From contig LSIG01000188.1 of assembly GCA_001556125.1 (NCBI GenBank), positions 1-42,085 on the forward strand: a stretch of 42,085 bases of DNA, given 5' to 3'. The translations under genes and the position numbers were made by a program. The notes below the pieces were generated by a model. That model was given only the letters and a program-made list of their open reading frames with translations. It ran no database searches and had not been told where the DNA came from. Within the stretch, counting starts at the first letter, position 1, and every line of letters begins with the position of its first letter. Positions 1-8,331 of this stretch are shown in pieces. The stretch is from Rhizobiales bacterium CCH10-E5. GTDB lineage: Bacteria > Pseudomonadota > Alphaproteobacteria > Rhizobiales > Beijerinckiaceae.

Positions 1-1
1 G

Positions 2-748
2 CCGCAGACGAAGGTCTTCTTTCTGGAAAGCCCCTCCAACCCGACGTTGGAGGTCATCGATATCGCCGCCGTTGCCGCGCTGGCCAAAGAGGTCGGCGCG
101 ACGCTCGTCGTCGACAACGTCTTCGCCACGCCGCTCTTCCAGCGCCCGCTCGAACTCGGCGCCGATTGCGTCGTCTACTCGGCGACCAAGCACATCGACG
201 GGCAGGGCCGATGTCTCGGCGGGCTGATCCTGGCCTCGCAGGATTTCATCGAGACCCATGTCCAGACCTTCCTGCGCCAGACCGGCCCGGCGATCTCGCC
301 CTTCAACGCCTGGGTGATGCTGAAGGCGCTGGAGACCCTGCCGCTGCGCGTGCGCCAGCAGGCCCAACACGCCGCAATCATTGCCGAATGGCTCGCCAGC
401 CGTCCCGGCCTGTCGCGCGTCATCTTCCCGGGCGCGAAGAACCATCCCCAGGCCGAGATCATCGCCCGCCAGATGACCGGCCCCTCGACGCTGGTCGCCT
501 TCGAGGTCGCGGGCGGCAAGGACGCCGCCTTCCGCTTCCTCAACGGGCTGAAACTGATCCGCATCTCCAACAATCTGGGCGACGCCAAGAGCCTGATCGT
601 CCACCCGGCGACGACAACCCATCAGCGCTTCTCGCCCGAGATCCGGGCCAGCATGGGCATCTCCGAAGGCCTCATACGCCTCTCCGCCGGCCTGGAGCAT
701 GCCGACGATCTCGTCGCCGATCTGGAGCGGGCGCTCGCGGGGATATGA
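2..748 (+). CDS. metZ: O-succinylhomoserine sulfhydrylase, 3' part
   Basis: PLP-dependent Cys/Met-metabolism enzyme that makes homocysteine from O-succinylhomoserine and sulfide in the cytoplasm. The reading frame is open from base 2 (translation runs from PQTKVFFLESPSNPT), so the 5' part lies outside the window and the TTG at 47 is not the real start. Visible family marks are ESPSNP, the PLP-phosphate region VVDNVFATP and the PLP-lysine motif YSATKHIDGQGR; the C-terminal SNNLGDAKSLIVHPA and SAGLEH.DDLVADL stretches are typical. MetZ is preferred over MetB or MetC because of the SATKHIDGQGR form; this is family knowledge, not proof. It is followed by an inverted-repeat element and then hisB. 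Confidence 0.88.
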   Translation, partial: PQTKVFFLESPSNPTLEVIDIAAVAALAKEVGATLVVDNVFATPLFQRPLELGADCVVYSATKHIDGQGRCLGGLILASQDFIETHVQTFLRQTGPAISPFNAWVMLKALETLPLRVRQQAQHAAIIAEWLASRPGLSRVIFPGAKNHPQAEIIARQMTGPSTLVAFEVAGGKDAAFRFLNGLKLIRISNNLGDAKSLIVHPATTTHQRFSPEIRASMGISEGLIRLSAGLEHADDLVADLERALAGI

Positions 749-784
749 GCGTCGCAGGGAGTCGCGCCCCTCAAGCAGCTGGGC

Positions 785-890
785 CGTCATTCCGGGCAAG
801 CGAAGCGCAGTCCCGGAATCCATCGTAGAGCCGGCCGTCCTTCGATGGATCCCGGATCGGCGCCGCTGACGCGGCTTGTCCGGAATGACG
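785..890. repeat. Intergenic inverted-repeat element (copy 1)
   Basis: The element is bounded by perfect 11-bp terminal inverted repeats, CGTCATTCCGG at 785-795 and CCGGAATGACG at 880-890. It carries the internal block GCGAAGCGCAG and a nested arm pair ATCCATCG (818-825) / CGATGGAT (843-850). A relative with the same terminal CGTCAT and the same internal GCGAAGCGCAG lies at 10851-10946. Both sit just beyond stop codons. It probably forms a cruciform or RNA hairpin and may act as a transcript-end signal. The rest of the 749-981 gap holds no gene that I can support. Confidence 0.75.
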
Positions 891-981
891 CAGAGGTTCG
901 GCACCAGGCTGTTCCATGATGGCCTTCGCTCCGCCCTCCTGCTAAAGCGGGGCCGAATTTCGTGAGGAAACCGAGGCCGTC

Positions 982-1569
982 ATGCGTTCTGGCGAAGTGA
1001 AGCGCCGCACCAACGAAACCGACATCGCCGTCTCGCTCGTTCTCGACGGATCCGGCAAGGCCGAGATCGCCTCGGGCGTCGGCTTCTTCGACCACATGCT
1101 CGACCTCTTCGCCCGCCATTCCCTGATCGACCTGAAGGTCGCGGTGAAGGGCGATACTCATATCGACGATCACCATTCGGTCGAGGACACCGGCATCGCG
1201 CTGGGCGAGGCCCTGCGGCAGGCGCTCGGCGACAAGAAGGGCATCCGCCGCTATGCCGACATCCATCTCCCGATGGATGAGACGCTGACGCGCGTCGCCG
1301 TCGATGTCTCCGGCCGGCCCTTCCTGGTCTTCCGCACCCGCTTCGAGGCGCAGAAGATCGGCACCTTCGACACCGAGCTGGTGCGCGAGTTCTTCCAGGC
1401 CTTCGCGATGAACGCCGGCATCACCCTGCATGTCGAGACGCTCTATGGCGATAACGCCCATCACATCGCCGAGAGCTGCTTCAAGGGGCTGGCGCGGGCG
1501 CTGCGTCACGCGCTCGAGGTCGATCCGCGCGAGGGCGGCCGCGTGCCCTCGACCAAGGGCGCGCTCTGA
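982..1569 (+). CDS. hisB: Imidazoleglycerol-phosphate dehydratase
   Basis: Sixth step of histidine biosynthesis, dehydrating imidazole-glycerol phosphate to imidazole-acetol phosphate. The 195-aa length is that of the stand-alone dehydratase, without the phosphatase domain fused in enterobacteria. Metal-binding motifs are plain: [10 protein letters not shown] (H64, H65, E68, D69), FFDHMLD near residue 36, and the second copy [15 protein letters not shown] near the C-terminus. The ATG is preceded by GAGGAAACCGAGG. It opens a tight cluster with a DUF2628 gene, hisH and hisA, so it is probably co-transcribed with them. Confidence 0.97.
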   Translation: MRSGEVKRRTNETDIAVSLVLDGSGKAEIASGVGFFDHMLDLFARHSLIDLKVAVKGDTHIDDHHSVEDTGIALGEALRQALGDKKGIRRYADIHLPMDETLTRVAVDVSGRPFLVFRTRFEAQKIGTFDTELVREFFQAFAMNAGITLHVETLYGDNAHHIAESCFKGLARALRHALEVDPREGGRVPSTKGAL

Positions 1570-1581
1570 GAGGATCGCAGC

Positions 1582-2067
1582 ATGGCATTCTACACGGTGA
1601 TGATTCCGCCGCCGGGCTCGGGCGGCGCGCGTGACGAGATCGAGCAGGCGCAGCTCCTGCCCGAGACCTTCGCCTGGCCCGCCTTCGTCTTCGGAGGCTT
1701 CTGGCTGCTCGGCAAGCGACTCTGGCTGGCCACGCTGCTCTATGTCCTGCTGTGGGGCGCGCTGCTTTATGCGAGCAGCCGGTTCGGCCTGACCAGCGGC
1801 GCCATGCTGATCGCCCACTGGACGATCGCGCTCTTTCTCGGTCTGGAGGGCCACAACCTTCTGGCCCGCAAGCTCGCGCGGCAGGGCTGGCGCCTAGCCG
1901 ATGTGGTCGAGGCGCGCGATCTGTCCGAGGCCGAGCGGCGCTATTTCGAGCGGGCGCTGGCCGGAGAGACGGTGCCGTCACGCATCGCCCCGGCGAAGCC
2001 GCTGCGCAGCCAGCCGACGAGCCCCGTCCCCGTGATCGGGCTGTTTCCCGAGGCGCAGGGCCGATGA
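1582..2067 (+). CDS. DUF2628 family membrane protein
   Basis: A 161-aa protein with no known enzymatic role. After a short N-terminal part ([11 protein letters not shown]) it has two or three hydrophobic segments between about residues 35 and 90 ([47 protein letters not shown]), then a charged amphipathic helix and a Pro-rich tail. I assign it to DUF2628 from the [17 protein letters not shown] pattern. An AGAGGA ribosome site precedes the ATG. Its stop overlaps the hisH start (ATGA at 2064-2067), so it is translationally coupled inside the his operon. Its persistent place between hisB and hisH in Rhizobiales is known; its function is not. Confidence 0.8.
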   Translation: MAFYTVMIPPPGSGGARDEIEQAQLLPETFAWPAFVFGGFWLLGKRLWLATLLYVLLWGALLYASSRFGLTSGAMLIAHWTIALFLGLEGHNLLARKLARQGWRLADVVEARDLSEAERRYFERALAGETVPSRIAPAKPLRSQPTSPVPVIGLFPEAQGR

Positions 2068-2720
2068 GCCAGTCGGTCGTCATCATTGATTACGGCTCGG
2101 GCAATCTGCACTCCGCCGCCAAGGCCTTCGAGCGTGCGGCGGCCGAATCCGGGATCGCCTCGACCATCGCCGTCACCAGCGACACCAATGCTGTTCGCGC
2201 GGCGGATCGTATCGTCCTGCCGGGCGTCGGGGCCTTTGCCGATTGCCGCCGCGGGCTCGATGCCGTGCCGGGCATGGTCGAGGTGCTGGAGGAGGTCGTG
2301 CGGGGCAAGGGTCGTCCCTTCCTCGGTATCTGCGTCGGCATGCAGCTGCTGGCCTCGCGCGGGCTCGAATACACCGTCACCGAGGGTCTCGGCTGGATCG
2401 AGGGCGACGTTTCGCTGATCGTGCCGCAGGGCGAGGGTCTCAAGATCCCTCATATGGGCTGGAACACGCTCAGCAAGCAGAACGACCACGCCTTGCTCGA
2501 CGGCATCGCGACCGGCCCCGATGGCCTGCACGCCTATTTCGTGCACTCCTATGCGTTGGCGGCGGCCCATCCCGAGGAAGTGATCGCCGTCACGGACCAT
2601 GGCGGCGTCGTCACCGCCATGGTTGGGCGCGACAACATCGCCGGCACCCAGTTCCACCCGGAGAAGAGCCAGACGCTCGGGCTTCGGCTGCTCGCCAACT
2701 TCCTGAGGTGGAAGCCGTGA
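2064..2720 (+). CDS. hisH: Imidazole glycerol phosphate synthase, glutaminase subunit
   Basis: Class I glutamine amidotransferase that supplies ammonia to HisF. The 218-aa protein starts at [17 protein letters not shown]; the open frame upstream is not coding, and this ATG overlaps the previous stop. The catalytic triad is visible: the Cys in GICVGMQLL (the family norm is GICLGMQ) and the His and Glu in [16 protein letters not shown]-like (YFVHSYA) and HMGWN motifs are also present. It overlaps hisA by 4 bp (GTGA at 2717-2720). Its partner HisF is not next in this operon but lies about 30 kb away on the opposite strand. Confidence 0.97.
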   Translation: MSQSVVIIDYGSGNLHSAAKAFERAAAESGIASTIAVTSDTNAVRAADRIVLPGVGAFADCRRGLDAVPGMVEVLEEVVRGKGRPFLGICVGMQLLASRGLEYTVTEGLGWIEGDVSLIVPQGEGLKIPHMGWNTLSKQNDHALLDGIATGPDGLHAYFVHSYALAAAHPEEVIAVTDHGGVVTAMVGRDNIAGTQFHPEKSQTLGLRLLANFLRWKP

Positions 2721-3448
2721 TCCTCTTCCCCGCCATCGACCTCAAGAACGGCCAGTGCGTGCGCCTGAAACAGGGCGACATGGACCAGGCGACGGTCTTC
2801 AACGACGATCCGGCTGCACAGGGCGCCGCCTTCGAGTCGCAGGGTTTCCGCTGGCTCCATGTCGTCGATCTCGACGGTGCCTTCGCCGGCAAGCCGATGA
2901 ATGCGGCGGCCGTCGAGGCCATTCTGGCGCGAGTCACCTTCCCGGTGCAGCTCGGCGGCGGCATCCGCGACATGAAGACCGTCGAGGGCTGGCTTTCCAA
3001 GGGCATCCGCCGCGTCATCATTGGCACCGCCGCGGTGCGCGATCCCGGTTTCGTCCGCGAGGCGGCGAAGGCCTTTCCGGGGCAGGTCGCGGTCGGCATC
3101 GATGCGCGCGACGGATATGTTGCCGTGGAAGGCTGGGCCGAGACCTCGACGCTGGCGGCCGCCGATCTCGGGCGGCGCTTCGAGGATGCCGGCGTGGCGG
3201 CGATCGTCTACACCGACATCGCCCGCGATGGCATGCTCCAGGGCATCAACTGGGACGGCACCATCGCCTTGGCGAAGGCGCTGACCATCCCCGTCATTGC
3301 GTCCGGCGGATTGGCCTCCATGGCCGATATCGAGCGGATGATGGCGCCGGATGCCGCGATCCTGGAAGGGGCCATCACCGGCCGCGCGCTCTATGACGGC
3401 CGCATCGACCCGGCCGCCGCGCTGGAGCGGCTGGCGCGCGCCGCCTGA
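2717..3448 (+). CDS. hisA: ProFAR isomerase (phosphoribosylformimino-AICAR isomerase)
   Basis: A (beta-alpha)8 barrel that opens the ribose ring of ProFAR to give PRFAR, the substrate of HisHF. It is 243 aa from a GTG start inside the hisH stop ([17 protein letters not shown]). The catalytic aspartates are D8 in AIDLKNG and the one in YTDIARDGM; phosphate-binding loops are VQLGGGIR and VIASGGLAS. The usual downstream genes hisF-hisE are absent: after the stop there are only 12 bp before a convergent aldo/keto reductase. The operon end here looks like a rearrangement point. Confidence 0.97.
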   Translation: MILFPAIDLKNGQCVRLKQGDMDQATVFNDDPAAQGAAFESQGFRWLHVVDLDGAFAGKPMNAAAVEAILARVTFPVQLGGGIRDMKTVEGWLSKGIRRVIIGTAAVRDPGFVREAAKAFPGQVAVGIDARDGYVAVEGWAETSTLAAADLGRRFEDAGVAAIVYTDIARDGMLQGINWDGTIALAKALTIPVIASGGLASMADIERMMAPDAAILEGAITGRALYDGRIDPAAALERLARAA

Positions 3449-3460
3449 GCGCAGCCGCCG

Positions 3461-4300
3461 TCAGAGCATCGGCAGCGAGGACGGCTTCCGCCCCAGCGGA
3501 AAGGCTGCGTCGATCCGCGCGAGGTCGCCCTCCGTCAGCCTGAGCCGCAGCGCGCCGGCATTGTCCTCGACATGGGCTTGCGTCCCGGCCTTCGGGATCG
3601 CGAAGACGCTCGGGCGCCGTGTCAGGAAGGCGAGCGCGACCTGTCGCGGGCTGGCGCCATGAGCCGCGGCGATCTCCGACAGAACTTGGCCGCCCGGGCT
3701 GCCCGTCGCCGGGAATCCGTCGTGCCCGAACGGGCTGTAAGCGGTCACCGCGACGCCGTGCCGCTCGCACCACGGGATCACCGCATGCTCGATCGCGCGT
3801 TCGCGCAGATGGTAGAGCACCTGGTTGCAGGCGATCTGGCCGGGGCCCGCGACATCCAGCGCCTCGTCGAGATCGTCCTCGTCGAAATTGCTGACGCCCC
3901 AGGACAGGATCTTGCCCTCGGCCTTCAACGCCTCGAAGGCGGCGAAGGTCTCCGCCAGCGGGTGCGGCCCGCGCCAGTGCAGCAGATAGCAATCGAGCCG
4001 GTCGGTCTTGAGATGGCGCAGCGAGCGCTCGCAGGCGGCGCGCACGCCCGCCTTCGAGGCGTTGTGCGGCAGCACCTTCGAGACGAGAAAGACCTCCTCG
4101 CGCCGTCCGGCGATGGCCTCGCCGATGATCGCCTCCGAGCGCCCGTCGCCATACATCTCGGCCGTGTCGAGATGCGTCAGGCCGAGATCGAGCCCGCGCC
4201 GTAGCGCCGCGACGGCTTCGGCCCGGTCGCCCCGCTCGATGTACCAGCTGCCCTGGCCGATGGCGGGCACTTCGCGGCCAGTTGATCCGAACGGTGTCAT
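3461..4300 (-). CDS. Aldo/keto reductase
   Basis: NADP-dependent oxidoreductase of the AKR superfamily, 279 aa; its substrate cannot be told from sequence. The catalytic tetrad is visible as D45 and Y50 (LDTAEMYG), K75 (VSKVLP) and H108 (LLHW). The GVSNFDEDDL and CNQVLYHL stretches and the C-terminal IPKAGTQAHVEDNAG cofactor loop are typical of the DkgA/YeaE-like branch. An upstream in-frame GTG at 4303 is possible, but the ATG at 4300 follows AAGGAAGA at good spacing. It converges on hisA and diverges from the toxin-antitoxin pair, sharing a region of about 100 bp with it. Confidence 0.9.
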   Translation of the reverse strand: MTPFGSTGREVPAIGQGSWYIERGDRAEAVAALRRGLDLGLTHLDTAEMYGDGRSEAIIGEAIAGRREEVFLVSKVLPHNASKAGVRAACERSLRHLKTDRLDCYLLHWRGPHPLAETFAAFEALKAEGKILSWGVSNFDEDDLDEALDVAGPGQIACNQVLYHLRERAIEHAVIPWCERHGVAVTAYSPFGHDGFPATGSPGGQVLSEIAAAHGASPRQVALAFLTRRPSVFAIPKAGTQAHVEDNAGALRLRLTEGDLARIDAAFPLGRKPSSLPML

Positions 4301-4348
4301 CACGGTCTTCCTTTTCCCAGCAAGAGCCTATGCTGGCGCTGGCCAAAA

Positions 4349-4366
4349 TGTAGGAACATTGCTACA
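4349..4366. promoter_or_regulatory. Probable toxin-antitoxin operator
   Basis: Inverted repeat TGTAG-N8-CTACA, 37 bp upstream of the antitoxin start. TGTAGC/GCTACA-like palindromes are common operators of type II toxin-antitoxin promoters, where the antitoxin or its complex represses its own gene. The site is in the divergent gap with the aldo/keto reductase, so it might affect both. It was assigned by symmetry and position only. Confidence 0.5.
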
Positions 4367-4402
4367 ATCGCGATGGCGATGAGGGATGTTCGGGAGGCTA
4401 GC

Positions 4403-4660
4403 ATGCCAACGACGTTGTCCAGCCGAGAGTTCAATCACGACACGGGTCGGGCCAAGAAGGCCGCCCAAGACGGACCCGTATTCATCACGGATCGGGGCCG
4501 ACCTTCTCACGTGCTGCTGTCGATCGAGGATTACCGCAAGCTCTCGTCGAAGGGGATGACACTGGCCGAAGCGATTGCCGATCCGAGGCCTGAAGCGGAT
4601 TTCGAATTCGATCCCCCGAGGCTACGCAGGTTCAGCTTCAAGCCGGCTGATTTCGAGTGA
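4403..4660 (+). CDS. Phd/YefM-type antitoxin
   Basis: An 85-aa antitoxin, MPTTLSSREFNHDTGRAKKA at the N-terminus, with the Phd/YefM layout. An N-terminal DNA-binding part (SSREFN....AKKAA..GPVFITDRGRPSHVLLS) is followed by a short acidic/aromatic C-terminal toxin-binding tail (ADFEFDPPRL..FSFKPADFE). The ATG at 4403 is chosen because GGGAGG lies 5 nt upstream; the in-frame ATG codons at 4373 and 4379 are less well placed. Its stop overlaps the toxin start (TGATG), so the two are coupled. A palindrome upstream suggests self-repression. Confidence 0.88.
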   Translation: MPTTLSSREFNHDTGRAKKAAQDGPVFITDRGRPSHVLLSIEDYRKLSSKGMTLAEAIADPRPEADFEFDPPRLRRFSFKPADFE

Positions 4661-5079
4661 TGTTCCTGCTCGACACCAATGTGATCTCGGAATTGCGTCG
4701 CAAGAACAGGTTCGATGCAAACGTCTACGCGTGGTCGCAAGCCGTTCCCCTCGAAAGCCTCTATGTGTCGGTCGTCACGGTGATGGAGATCGAACAGGGA
4801 ATTCTCCTCGTGGGGCGCCATGATCGTCGGCAGGCCAATTCTCTCCGATCATGGATGACTGAACAGTTCCTGCCCCGGTTCGAGGCGCGAGTGCTGGCCT
4901 TCGATACCGTTGTCGCTTTGCGCTGTGCTGCAATGCACGTGCCCGATCCGAAGCCGGATCGAGACAGCATGATAGCGGCGACGGCATCCGTTCATGGTCT
5001 GACGGTTGCAACGCGAAACGTCAGGGATTTTGAAGCCTGCGGCGTACCCGTCTTCAACCCGTGGCTGTACGCGCCATGA
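4660..5079 (+). CDS. PIN-domain toxin, VapC/FitB-like
   Basis: A 139-aa PIN-domain ribonuclease, the likely toxin of the pair. The acidic Mg-binding residues are in place: D5 (FLLDTNVISE), E11, E43 (SVVTVMEIEQG) and D102 (RDSMIAATA). The C-terminal GLTVATRNVRDFEACGVPVFNP is typical of FitB-like PIN proteins. The start is the ATG that shares its A with the antitoxin TGA. Base composition looks slightly less GC-rich than neighbouring housekeeping genes, which would fit horizontal acquisition. It ends 7 bp from convergent folC. RNA target unknown. Confidence 0.9.
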   Translation: MFLLDTNVISELRRKNRFDANVYAWSQAVPLESLYVSVVTVMEIEQGILLVGRHDRRQANSLRSWMTEQFLPRFEARVLAFDTVVALRCAAMHVPDPKPDRDSMIAATASVHGLTVATRNVRDFEACGVPVFNPWLYAP

Positions 5080-5086
5080 GGCGCGA

Positions 5087-6409
5087 TCACGCCGGCAGCG
5101 TCCCGTTCGCCGACAGCACCTCGCCCGCGAGATAGAGCGAGCCGCAGATCAGGATGCGCGGCGGGGCCGACCAGTCGCGCGCGGCGATCTCGCGCAGCGC
5201 CTGCTCGACCGAGCCCGCGACCTCGGCGGTGAGACCGGCTGCGCGGGCGAGCTCCGCCACCTCCTCGGCCGGACGGGCGGCGAGCTGGTTCTGCATCGGG
5301 ACGGCGAACAGCAGCTGCGCCAGCCCCTTGAAATGGCCGAGCGTTGCGCCCGCATCCTTGGTCGAGAGCAGGCCGGCGATCATCACCAGCGGCGCCGGGT
5401 TGCGGTCGGCGAGATCGGCCATGGCCTGGGCCAGCACGCGGCCCCCATCGGGATTGTGGCCGCCATCGAGCCAGAGTTCGGCGCGGCCTGGCACCAGTTC
5501 CGCGAGCTTGCCGCGGGCGATCCGCTGCAGCCGCGCCGGCCAGTCGGCATTGAGCATGCCCTGCTCGAAGGCGGAGCTCGGCAGGCCGCCATAGCCGGCC
5601 GCGCGCAGGGCTGCGATCGCGGTCCCGGCATTGACGTGCTGGTGGCGGCCCGCGAGCTTCGGCAAGGGCAGGTCGAGCAGCCCGTCGCCATCCTCATAGA
5701 CCAGCCGGCCGCCGGCCTCGTGGACCGAGAAGTCTTGCGCGCCGATCAGGATTTTGGACGCGCCGACCCGCTCGGCGGTCGCCTCGAGAACCGCCGTCGG
5801 CTCGGGTTCCTGCGGGGCGATGACGGCGGGCGCGCCGCGCTTGAAGATGCCGGCCTTCTCGCCCGCGATCTTGGTGACCGTGTCGCCGAGATATTCGGCA
5901 TGATCGAGCGAGACCGGCGTCACCACCGTGCAGGCCGGGTTGGCGATGACATTGGTGGCATCGAAGCGCCCGCCGAGGCCGACCTCGAGCAGAACCACAT
6001 CCGCCTCATGCTCGGCGAACACGAGGAGCGCGACGGCGGTCGTGATCTCGAAGAAGGTGATCGCATCGCCGGCATTGGCCCGCTCGCAGCGCTCCAGCGC
6101 CTCGACCAGCACCGCCTCGGCGACGAAACGGCCGCCGCCGGGCGCTCCCAGCCGGATGCGCTCGTGGAAGCGCACGAGATGCGGCGAGGTGTAGACATGG
6201 ACGGAGAGCCCCGCCGCCTCCAGGATCGCCCGCATGAAGGCGATGGTCGAGCCCTTGCCATTGGTGCCGGCGACATGGATGACCGGCGGCAGGCGCTTCT
6301 GTGGGTCGCCGAGGCGCTCTAGAAGCGTCAGGATGCGCCCGAGCGAGAGGTCGATCAGCTTCGGGTGCAGCGCCAGCAGGCGCGCCAGAACCGTATCGGA
6401 CGACCCCAT
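5087..6409 (-). CDS. folC: Dihydrofolate synthase / folylpolyglutamate synthase
   Basis: Bifunctional Mur-ligase-family enzyme that adds glutamate to dihydropteroate and then to folates. At 440 aa it has normal length. The ATP loop HVAGTNGKGST lies at residues 45-55, followed by YTSPHLVRFHERI; the central VLLEVGLGGRFDATNVI and DHAEYLGDT motifs and the C-terminal LDGGHNPDGG and ILICGSLYLAGE motifs are present. It is last in the minus-strand trpA-accD-folC run, a conserved alphaproteobacterial set, 16 bp after accD. Downstream it meets the inserted toxin gene. Confidence 0.96.
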   Translation of the reverse strand: MGSSDTVLARLLALHPKLIDLSLGRILTLLERLGDPQKRLPPVIHVAGTNGKGSTIAFMRAILEAAGLSVHVYTSPHLVRFHERIRLGAPGGGRFVAEAVLVEALERCERANAGDAITFFEITTAVALLVFAEHEADVVLLEVGLGGRFDATNVIANPACTVVTPVSLDHAEYLGDTVTKIAGEKAGIFKRGAPAVIAPQEPEPTAVLEATAERVGASKILIGAQDFSVHEAGGRLVYEDGDGLLDLPLPKLAGRHQHVNAGTAIAALRAAGYGGLPSSAFEQGMLNADWPARLQRIARGKLAELVPGRAELWLDGGHNPDGGRVLAQAMADLADRNPAPLVMIAGLLSTKDAGATLGHFKGLAQLLFAVPMQNQLAARPAEEVAELARAAGLTAEVAGSVEQALREIAARDWSAPPRILICGSLYLAGEVLSANGTLPA

Positions 6410-6425
6410 GATGCCGAACGCCGAC

Positions 6426-7328
6426 TCAGACGGCTTCGGCGACCGGCGCGGCGGGCACCGGCCGGGTCTCCTTGCCCGCCGCCGGCTGCTTCGTCAGCAG
6501 GCGGCCGAGGCGGGCGAGCGTCTCCGGCAGATCGTGGCGGTGGACCACCATGTCGACCATGCCGTGATCCTTGAGATATTCCGCGCGCTGGAAGCCCTCG
6601 GGCAGTTTCTCGCGGATCGTCTGCTCGATCACGCGCGGCCCGGCGAAGCCGATCAGGGCGCCAGGCTCGGCGATGTGGATGTCGCCCAGCATCGCGTAGG
6701 AGGCGGTGACGCCGCCGGTGGTCGGGTTGGTCAGCACGACGATATAGGGCAGGCCGGCCTTGCGCAGCATCCGCACCGCGACGGTGGTCCGCGGCAGCTG
6801 CATCAGGGACAGGATGCCCTCCTGCATGCGCGCCCCGCCCGAGGCGGCGAAGACGACATAAGGCGTCTTCTTCTCGATCGCGGTCTGCGCGCCCTTGATG
6901 AAGGCTTCACCCGCCGCCATGCCGAGCGAGCCGCCCATGAAATGGAAGTCCTGCACCGCGATGGTCAGGGCGAAGCCCTTCACCCGGCCATAGCCAACCT
7001 TGAAGGCGTCCGCCGCGCCGGTCTTGGCGCGGGCATCCTTCAGCCGGTCGATATAGCGCTTCTCGTCGCGGAACTTCAGCGGGTCGGCGGCGACCTCGGG
7101 CAGCGGCACGTCGAGCCACTTGCCCTCGTCGAAGGTCATCTTCAGCCGGTCCTGCGCGGTGACGCGCATATGGTGGTCGGAGCCGGGAATGACGAAGCCA
7201 TTGGCCTCGACATCCTTGTGGAACACCATCTGCCCGGAATCGGGGCATTTGATCCAGAGATTCTCCGGGCTCTCGCGCTTGAACAGCGTCTTGATGCGTG
7301 GCCGGACGACTTCGGAAATCCAGTTCAT
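6426..7328 (-). CDS. accD: Acetyl-CoA carboxylase carboxyltransferase subunit beta
   Basis: With AccA it transfers the carboxyl group from biotin to acetyl-CoA, giving malonyl-CoA for fatty acid synthesis. It is 300 aa from [16 protein letters not shown]; the open frame upstream overlaps trpA and is not coding. Crotonase-fold motifs include [35 protein letters not shown] and [12 protein letters not shown]. The N-terminal zinc ribbon is degenerate: where E. coli has Cys at 27, 30, 46 and 49, this protein has C28, S31, I47 and S50. Loss of these cysteines is, to my knowledge, common in Rhizobiales AccD. It lies between trpA and folC. Confidence 0.96.
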   Translation of the reverse strand: MNWISEVVRPRIKTLFKRESPENLWIKCPDSGQMVFHKDVEANGFVIPGSDHHMRVTAQDRLKMTFDEGKWLDVPLPEVAADPLKFRDEKRYIDRLKDARAKTGAADAFKVGYGRVKGFALTIAVQDFHFMGGSLGMAAGEAFIKGAQTAIEKKTPYVVFAASGGARMQEGILSLMQLPRTTVAVRMLRKAGLPYIVVLTNPTTGGVTASYAMLGDIHIAEPGALIGFAGPRVIEQTIREKLPEGFQRAEYLKDHGMVDMVVHRHDLPETLARLGRLLTKQPAAGKETRPVPAAPVAEAV

Positions 7329-7377
7329 GGATCGACCCTTGCGGTTCTGGCGCGGAGGACGGGCGAGGCCGGGGGCC

Positions 7378-8238
7378 TCAGGCCGCCGCCTTCGCGGCCG
7401 AGCGGATGCCCGCCGCCAGTTCGGAGACCAGCGAGGTGACAGCCGAAACCGTCTTTTCCGTGGCCTTGCCCTCGGCGTCGAGCGAGAGGCGCACGCGCTC
7501 GACCAGCGCCGACCCGACGACGACGCCGTCGGCGCCCCGCGCGATGGTCTCGGCGTCCTGCGCCGTCTTGACGCCGAAACCGACGGCGACGGGCAGATCG
7601 GTATGGCGCTTGATCCGCGCCACCGCATCGCCGACCGCGTCGTAATTGGTGATGGCGCCGCCGGTCACGCCGGTCATCGAGACGTAGTAGACGAAGCCCG
7701 AGGTGTTCTGCAGCACCTTCGGCAGGCGCCGGTCGTCGGTCGTCGGCGTCGCCAGGCGGATGAAGCTCACGCCCGCCGCCAGCGCCGGCAGGCAGAGCTC
7801 GCTGTCTTCCTCCGGCGGCAGATCGACGACGATGAGACCGTCGACGCCCGCTTCCCGCGCATCCTGCAGGAAGCGCTCAACGCCATAGACATAGATCGGG
7901 TTGTAGTAGCCCATCAGCACGATCGGCGTGTCGTGCCCGGCGGCCCGGAATTCCGCGACCATCGCCAGCGTCTTCTTCAGCGTCTGGCCGGCCTTGAGCG
8001 CGCGCTGCCCGGCGAGCTGGACGGGAATGCCGTCGGCCATCGGGTCGGTGAAGGGCACGCCGAGCTCGATGATGTCGGCGCCGGCCGCGGGCAGGGCGGT
8101 CAGGATCGCGGCCGAGGTGGCGAGGTCGGGGTCGCCGGCGGTGACGAAGGTCACGAGCGCGGCGCGGCCCTCGGCAGCGCAGGCCTGGAAACGGGCCTGG
8201 ATGCGAGCCTGGCCGGTGGCGGTCTGGATATCGGTCAT
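7378..8238 (-). CDS. trpA: Tryptophan synthase alpha subunit
   Basis: Cleaves indole-3-glycerol phosphate to indole and glyceraldehyde-3-phosphate and passes indole to TrpB. It is 286 aa from MTDIQTATG, the better of two in-frame starts (the other is at 8256). The catalytic acids fit E58 ([11 protein letters not shown]) and D69 (MADG), matching E. coli E49 and D60 with a constant shift. [10 protein letters not shown] and GVTGG are also present. The loop after D69 reads [14 protein letters not shown] where enterobacteria have ADGPTIQ. It is first in trpA-accD-folC; the usual upstream partner trpB is not here. Confidence 0.96.
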   Translation of the reverse strand: MTDIQTATGQARIQARFQACAAEGRAALVTFVTAGDPDLATSAAILTALPAAGADIIELGVPFTDPMADGIPVQLAGQRALKAGQTLKKTLAMVAEFRAAGHDTPIVLMGYYNPIYVYGVERFLQDAREAGVDGLIVVDLPPEEDSELCLPALAAGVSFIRLATPTTDDRRLPKVLQNTSGFVYYVSMTGVTGGAITNYDAVGDAVARIKRHTDLPVAVGFGVKTAQDAETIARGADGVVVGSALVERVRLSLDAEGKATEKTVSAVTSLVSELAAGIRSAAKAAA

Positions 8239-8331
8239 GGCCCGAGCGGTTAGCATGGCGCGCGCGCACTGGCGAGAGGCTTGCGCAGGGGCGCTTGCGT
8301 ACGCGGCGCGCGTGGGTCACATCCGGCCTCC

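Noticed and set aside
787..1854. Long minus-strand open frame over hisB
   Set aside because: It overlaps an unmistakable hisB on the other strand and translates into Arg/Gly-rich sequence without motifs; typical shadow in GC-rich DNA.
5006..6322. 438-residue plus-strand open frame over folC
   Set aside because: It is antisense to a complete folC with all motifs and is Arg/Gly/Ala-rich without domain features.
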